A stretch of DNA of 9,479 bases from Anaerolineales bacterium. GTDB lineage: Bacteria > Chloroflexota > Anaerolineae > Promineifilales > Promineifilaceae. Shown here in pieces: positions 5,483-9,479 of this stretch (position 1 is its first letter; each line of letters starts with the position of its first letter). A model generated the notes under the pieces. The model saw only the letters and a list, made by a program, of their open reading frames with translations, was not told the origin of the DNA and did not search any database. Position numbers and translations under genes: made by a program. The stretch is from NCBI GenBank assembly GCA_020432595.1, contig JAGQGA010000164.1, positions 1 through 9,479 of the forward strand, written 5' to 3'.

Positions 5483-8400
5483 ATGAGTGAAAAAGACCCA
5501 AAAAAACCTTCGGACGAGACGCCAAAAGCGCCACAAGAGCAGCCGACCAAACCCAAACAAGGCAAGTCGGATGATGTTGACTATGTTTCCCTGCTTGACC
5601 TGATGCGTGAGCAGGCCAATTTGGGCAGCGCCCCCCCTACCGCTGCCGGTGAACCCACGCAAACGGCTCCGGTGCCGCTGCATTCGCTGCCGCCAGAAAA
5701 GCGGGATGACGAACCGGGAACGGAAACGATGACGCCGCTGCCGGAAACACCCAAACGGCCGTTTACCCCCAGTTCCCTTCCCCTCTCACCTGACGAACTG
5801 ACACCGACGGTAAAACGGCCGTTGGAGCAAGACGAAGACGCGACCACCATTCAGCCCCGCGTCGCCTTCCCCGGCCAAACCAAACCCCGTACCCGCCCCA
5901 ACATCGGCGAAGCCCCCACCGAAATTCACCGCCGTCCGCAGCGTGGCGATTTGCCCGTGGGACTGCCTAAGCGGGAAGAGCAAACAGGGAGCACCGCCCC
6001 GCGCCCAACGCAGCGGCAGCAGCCCCAGCGCACGCAGCCCCAGCAACCCGTGCGGCAACAGCCGCAACAACCAGTACGGCAACAGCCGCAGCGGCAGCAA
6101 GAGGAGCGCGTGGGGCGGCGGCCGGCGGCGGCCACCCAGCCAGCCCCGCAGCCGCGCAACTGGGGCGGCTGTTTGCTGCGAGGGACGATTATTAGCTTGG
6201 TGTTGCTGCTGGTAGGAACGGCCGTTGCCATCGCCGGAGCCGCCATCTCTTACACCATCATTGCCAGCGCCTTGCCTGCCCCCACCGAACTCAGTGCCCG
6301 TGCCAGCACCTTTGAAACCGCCCGCATCTTTGATCGCAACGGCAATTTGCTTTATGCGCTGGCCGACCCCAACGCTGGGAACCGCACCCGCGTTTCCCTG
6401 GCCGAAATTGACCCCGACCTCATCAACGCCACCATCGCCACCGAAGATGCCCGCTTCTACCAAAACCCTGGCTTTGACCCCATCGGCATTGCCCGCGCCG
6501 TGGTGCAGGCCGCCCAGGAGCGCGAATTTGTCTCCGGGGCCAGCACCATCACCCAACAGCTTGTCCGCGCCACCCTGCTCGACGAAGATGAGCGCACCCA
6601 GCGCACCTTCACCCGCAAAGTGCGCGAAATCGTTCTCTCGGCCGAAATCTCCCGTACCTACACCAAGGAAGAGATTTTAGAGCTGTATCTCAACGAAATT
6701 TACTACGGCAACCTCGCCTATGGCATTGAGGCCGCCGCCAACACTTATTTTGGCAAATCGGCGCAAGATTTAACCCTGGCCGAGGCGTCGTTGTTGGCCG
6801 GACTACCTCAAGCTCCCGCCTTGTGGGATCCCTACACCGCACCCGACAAAGCGATTGGGCGGCAGTGGGAAGTGCTGAGCCTGATGCTGGCGCAGGGGTA
6901 TGTGACGCTGGACGAGGCGCAGGCGGCACTAGAAGAGATGAACCGCAACATCGGCAATATGACTCCGCCGCAGGTGCAAATCAACCACCCACACTTTACC
7001 TTTACCGTGCTGCAACAGGCCGAAGACACGCTGGGTGCCCAGTCCATCTATCGCGGTGGGCTGCGGATTCAGACAACGCTTGACCCCGATGTGCAGCGGC
7101 TAGCGGAACAGGTGATGGCGGAACAGCGGGGCAACATCAACGCCGCTGGAGCCAATAACGCGGCGATGGTGGTGTTAAACCCGGCTACAGGCGAGATTCT
7201 GGCCTTAGTGGGCAGCCTGGACTTTAACAGCGAGGAAATTAGCGGACAGGTCAATATGGCGCTCCAGCCGCGCCAGCCTGGTTCCAGCATCAAGCCCTTT
7301 GTCTACCTGACGGCGTTGGAGCAAGGGTGGACACCCTCCACGCTGATTTGGGATGTGCCAACGCAGTTTCCCGATGGAGCCAACGTGCCCTATACACCTA
7401 AGAATTATGACGATGAGTTTCATGGCCCGCTGCGGCTGCGGCCGGCGCTGGGCAACTCCTACAACATCCCGGCGGTAAAAGCACTGGAATATGTGGGTGT
7501 GTGCGACTTTATCAACAATGTGCAAAAGGTGGGGATGACGGCACTGCAAGATGAGGGATGTGCCGAAGTGGGGCAGCCGCGTAACGTGGGGCTGTCGTTG
7601 GCGCTGGGTGGCGGTGCCATTCCGCCGCTGCAAATGGCGGGGGCGTTTGGCACGCTGGCAAACCAGGGGCGGTATATGGAGCCGTATGCGATTCAGCGAA
7701 TTGAAGACCGACAAAACCAACTGCTGTTTGAGCATATTCCCGCCGACCCAACGCTGTCGCAAGTGGTACGCCCTGAACATGCTTATTTATTAACTGATAT
7801 TTTGTCGGACAACAATGCCCGCCAGCCGGAGTTTGGTCTGAGCAACCCGCTGGTGATCGCCAACCATCAGGTGGCGGCCAAGACGGGGACATCGGGTACC
7901 AACAGCTTTGATGTGAATGATGCCTGGACGGTGGGTTATTCGCCGGAGGTGGTAACGGCCGTTTGGGTGGGCAACACCGACAACAGCCCCATTGGGCAAG
8001 GACAATCCGGTACCCGCGTGGCCGCCCCCATCTGGAACCGGTTTATGAGCCAATATTTGGCAAACCGCCAACCACTCGTCTTTACCCGCCCCCCTGGAGT
8101 GACCACCACCGAAATTTGCCGTGATTCTGGTACGCTGCCGGGGCCGGGTTGCAGCGACACCGTCCCCGAACTATTTGCCGCCGACCAGCCGCCGCTGCCG
8201 GCCGACCAGGACTTTATCCAAAAGCGGCAAATTGATTTGTGGAGCAACCTGCTGGCAAACGAATCTTGCGCCGATGCCGTGTATGAGGCGGGTTTCTTCA
8301 CCCTGTTGGTGAACGCTCGCCCCGACATTGTGCCGCGTGAGCAACAGCTTGCGCGGCAATGGCTGGAGGAAACGAGCGGTGGCCGTGACTGGGCGGCACG

Positions 8401-8974
8401 GCGCAACATTGCCCTGCCGCTGCAGTTGCCCCCTACAGTAGCGTGCAACAGCGAAGCAGTGCGGGCGGAGATTCGGCTGGAACGGCCGTTAAACGGCGAA
8501 GAAGTCAGCGAAATCGTCAATATCCGAGGCCGCATTGAAGGCAGCGGGGCGACGGGCTACCGCATTGAATATGGACGCGGGGAAAACCCTGGCGGCTGGC
8601 GCACCATTCACGAGCAAAGCGCCCCCTTCCTGTTGTCCGGCGACACGCTGGCCGTATGGGACACGTCAGAGGTGAGCGAACCGGGTGTCTACACCATTCG
8701 CGCTACCCTGTTTGGCCCCGATAACCCCTATACGCTGGAAAATGACCCGGTCTCGCGGGAAATGCGGCTGCTGGTGACGGTGCTGGCTCCCACGCCTACG
8801 CCGACGGCCACAGCGACGGAAACGCCCTTGCCGACGACCACCCCCACGCAAACGCCTACACCGACGGAAACGGCCGTTCCCACCAGCACCGCTACCTTTG
8901 AACCTTATCCCGTGGAGCCATCGGCCACGCCCGAAAGCCTCACGGCCACCCCTGAAGCAACGGCTTCGCCTTAG
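5483..8974 (+). CDS. Class A penicillin-binding protein (PBP1A-type transglycosylase/transpeptidase)
   Basis: A bifunctional peptidoglycan synthase of 1163 residues, longer than the usual 650-900. The order is a cytoplasmic N-terminal tail (1-233), a membrane anchor (about 234-262), a GT51 glycosyltransferase domain, a transpeptidase domain, a beta-rich C-terminal region and a Thr/Pro tail. The tail is rich in Pro, Gln and Arg with QQPVRQQPQ-type repeats at 187-206 and a short less-disordered DYVSLLDLMRE motif. GT51 shows TIATEDARFY (catalytic E321), GASTITQQLVR and the YYGNLAYGIEAAA...LLAGLPQAP block. The transpeptidase shows S601-x-x-K604, S659-Y-N661 and K800-T-G, so both activities look intact. 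Cysteines in EICRDSGTLPGPGC and two further ones may form disulfides outside the membrane. Residues about 993-1101 look like an Ig-like sandwich, and 1102-1163 are almost all Thr, Pro, Ala, Ser and Glu, probably wall-spanning. No ribosome binding site precedes the ATG, but an in-frame TAA 3 codons upstream leaves no earlier start. The stop is TAG. Confidence 0.95.
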   Translation: MSEKDPKKPSDETPKAPQEQPTKPKQGKSDDVDYVSLLDLMREQANLGSAPPTAAGEPTQTAPVPLHSLPPEKRDDEPGTETMTPLPETPKRPFTPSSLPLSPDELTPTVKRPLEQDEDATTIQPRVAFPGQTKPRTRPNIGEAPTEIHRRPQRGDLPVGLPKREEQTGSTAPRPTQRQQPQRTQPQQPVRQQPQQPVRQQPQRQQEERVGRRPAAATQPAPQPRNWGGCLLRGTIISLVLLLVGTAVAIAGAAISYTIIASALPAPTELSARASTFETARIFDRNGNLLYALADPNAGNRTRVSLAEIDPDLINATIATEDARFYQNPGFDPIGIARAVVQAAQEREFVSGASTITQQLVRATLLDEDERTQRTFTRKVREIVLSAEISRTYTKEEILELYLNEIYYGNLAYGIEAAANTYFGKSAQDLTLAEASLLAGLPQAPALWDPYTAPDKAIGRQWEVLSLMLAQGYVTLDEAQAALEEMNRNIGNMTPPQVQINHPHFTFTVLQQAEDTLGAQSIYRGGLRIQTTLDPDVQRLAEQVMAEQRGNINAAGANNAAMVVLNPATGEILALVGSLDFNSEEISGQVNMALQPRQPGSSIKPFVYLTALEQGWTPSTLIWDVPTQFPDGANVPYTPKNYDDEFHGPLRLRPALGNSYNIPAVKALEYVGVCDFINNVQKVGMTALQDEGCAEVGQPRNVGLSLALGGGAIPPLQMAGAFGTLANQGRYMEPYAIQRIEDRQNQLLFEHIPADPTLSQVVRPEHAYLLTDILSDNNARQPEFGLSNPLVIANHQVAAKTGTSGTNSFDVNDAWTVGYSPEVVTAVWVGNTDNSPIGQGQSGTRVAAPIWNRFMSQYLANRQPLVFTRPPGVTTTEICRDSGTLPGPGCSDTVPELFAADQPPLPADQDFIQKRQIDLWSNLLANESCADAVYEAGFFTLLVNARPDIVPREQQLARQWLEETSGGRDWAARRNIALPLQLPPTVACNSEAVRAEIRLERPLNGEEVSEIVNIRGRIEGSGATGYRIEYGRGENPGGWRTIHEQSAPFLLSGDTLAVWDTSEVSEPGVYTIRATLFGPDNPYTLENDPVSREMRLLVTVLAPTPTPTATATETPLPTTTPTQTPTPTETAVPTSTATFEPYPVEPSATPESLTATPEATASP

Positions 8975-8995
8975 TCAAAAAGTAACAACCCCAAG

Positions 8996-9038
8996 ACCAA
9001 AAAACGGCGGCAATGTATCATTGACCGCCGTTTTTGGT
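8996..9038 (+). terminator. Intrinsic terminator after the penicillin-binding protein gene
   Basis: ACCAAAAAACGGCGG (8996-9010) pairs with CCGCCGTTTTTGGT (9025-9038), and inside it CAATG (9011-9015) pairs with CATTG (9019-9023) around a 3-base loop, leaving one bulged A. The stem is strong and the descending arm carries five T residues directly after the GC part. The mirrored A-tract means it could also act on leftward transcripts. It begins 22 bases after the stop codon and closes the prfA-led transcription unit. Confidence 0.88.
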
Positions 9039-9179
9039 TTCTCCTCCCTACCTCATAAGACAATAGTCCTGTTTCATGACCGCTTCACCGAACCCTTACG
9101 CTTTTTTCACGAATGACCTTGCCCGTTCCTGTATACAATGCAGCAAGCCAATTTATCACTGAGAGCGTACAGGAAGACT

Positions 9180-9479
9180 ATGAACAACTATGAAATAACG
9201 GCCGTTTTATTCGATTGGGATTTAACCCTGGCCCGTATTTTGGGCGAAGTATCGCCCGCCGAACGCACTGCCGCCGTCTTTAACCAAGGTGGCATCCTCT
9301 GCACCCCCGGCCAAATGCAGCAAGCCATGAATGTCTGTAAAACTGAACCCCATCTTGCCAAAAGCCTGGGCTGCGCCAAAAAGCCCCAAACGCGGCGTGA
9401 AATCATGCAATATTACAAGCAACTGCTTGTCCAACTTGGCTATCACAACATTAGCCGCGCCATGCTCAACACCCTCTAC
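9180..9479 (+). CDS. HAD-superfamily hydrolase, N-terminal part (runs off right edge)
   Basis: One hundred codons are open from the ATG at 9180 to the window end. The peptide begins MNNYEITAVLFDWDLTLARI. FDWDLTL is HAD motif I (D-x-D-x-T) with the nucleophile D12 and the acid D14 at the canonical distance from the N-terminus. HAD enzymes mostly dephosphorylate small molecules through an aspartyl-phosphate. The helical stretch after motif I fits a cap domain of the phosphoglycolate phosphatase/beta-phosphoglucomutase type. Motifs II-IV lie outside the window, so the substrate is unknown. AGGA lies 5 bases before the ATG. A TATACAAT at 9132-9139 may be the -10 of its own promoter, though no good -35 is visible; the strong terminator upstream implies a separate transcript. 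Codons 7-9 (TAV) are formed by an AACGGCCGTT palindrome. Confidence 0.8.
   Translation, partial: MNNYEITAVLFDWDLTLARILGEVSPAERTAAVFNQGGILCTPGQMQQAMNVCKTEPHLAKSLGCAKKPQTRREIMQYYKQLLVQLGYHNISRAMLNTLY

Noticed and set aside
6041..6102. Short tandem CAG/CAA-rich repeats as a possible CRISPR-like or minisatellite array
   Set aside because: They encode the QQPVRQQPQ repeats of the PBP tail, are imperfect, and have no spacer structure.
5926..6556. Long open frames on the minus strand and in other plus frames under the penicillin-binding protein tail
   Set aside because: They arise from GC-rich Pro/Gln/Arg codons of the real gene, give low-complexity peptides and lack ribosome binding sites.

Overview
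The window reads as a stretch of chromosome from a moderately GC-rich bacterium, most likely Chloroflexota and probably Anaerolineae-like. That placement is an inference. It rests on the Thr/Pro-rich tail and beta-rich C-terminal region of the penicillin-binding protein, the unusual residues after the GGQ motif of release factor 1, and the general gene style. No rRNA or other marker is present to confirm it.

Layout from left to right. Positions 1-168 (minus) hold the first 56 codons of a probable DDE transposase, followed by an AT-rich upstream stretch of about 270 bases that looks like the end of an insertion sequence. Positions 435-3573 (minus) hold a three-gene operon: an alpha/beta-hydrolase esterase, an ATP-grasp ligase, and a second ligase-like protein resembling circularly permuted ATP-grasp / glutathionylspermidine synthase-like enzymes. 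The two ligase genes overlap by one base, and a hairpin terminator follows the operon. The 217-base gap at 3574-3790 is a divergent promoter region with a very good sigma70-type promoter facing right.

Positions 3809-8974 (plus) hold prfA (release factor 1), a MaoC-type hot-dog hydratase and a very large class A penicillin-binding protein, closed by a strong intrinsic terminator at 8996-9038. The last 300 bases are the start of a HAD-family hydrolase that runs off the right edge.

The right-hand genes are mostly housekeeping (translation termination, acyl-CoA chemistry, peptidoglycan synthesis). The left-hand trio is the best candidate for an undescribed pathway: two peptide/amide-forming ligases plus a serine hydrolase would suit making and processing a small amide-linked metabolite, but the substrate cannot be read from sequence.

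The most striking non-gene signal is the 10-base palindrome AACGGCCGTT. It occurs 12 times in 9.5 kb, against about 0.01 expected by chance, mostly inside genes and in all three codon phases. It resembles the HIP1 palindrome of cyanobacteria in behaviour but not in sequence.
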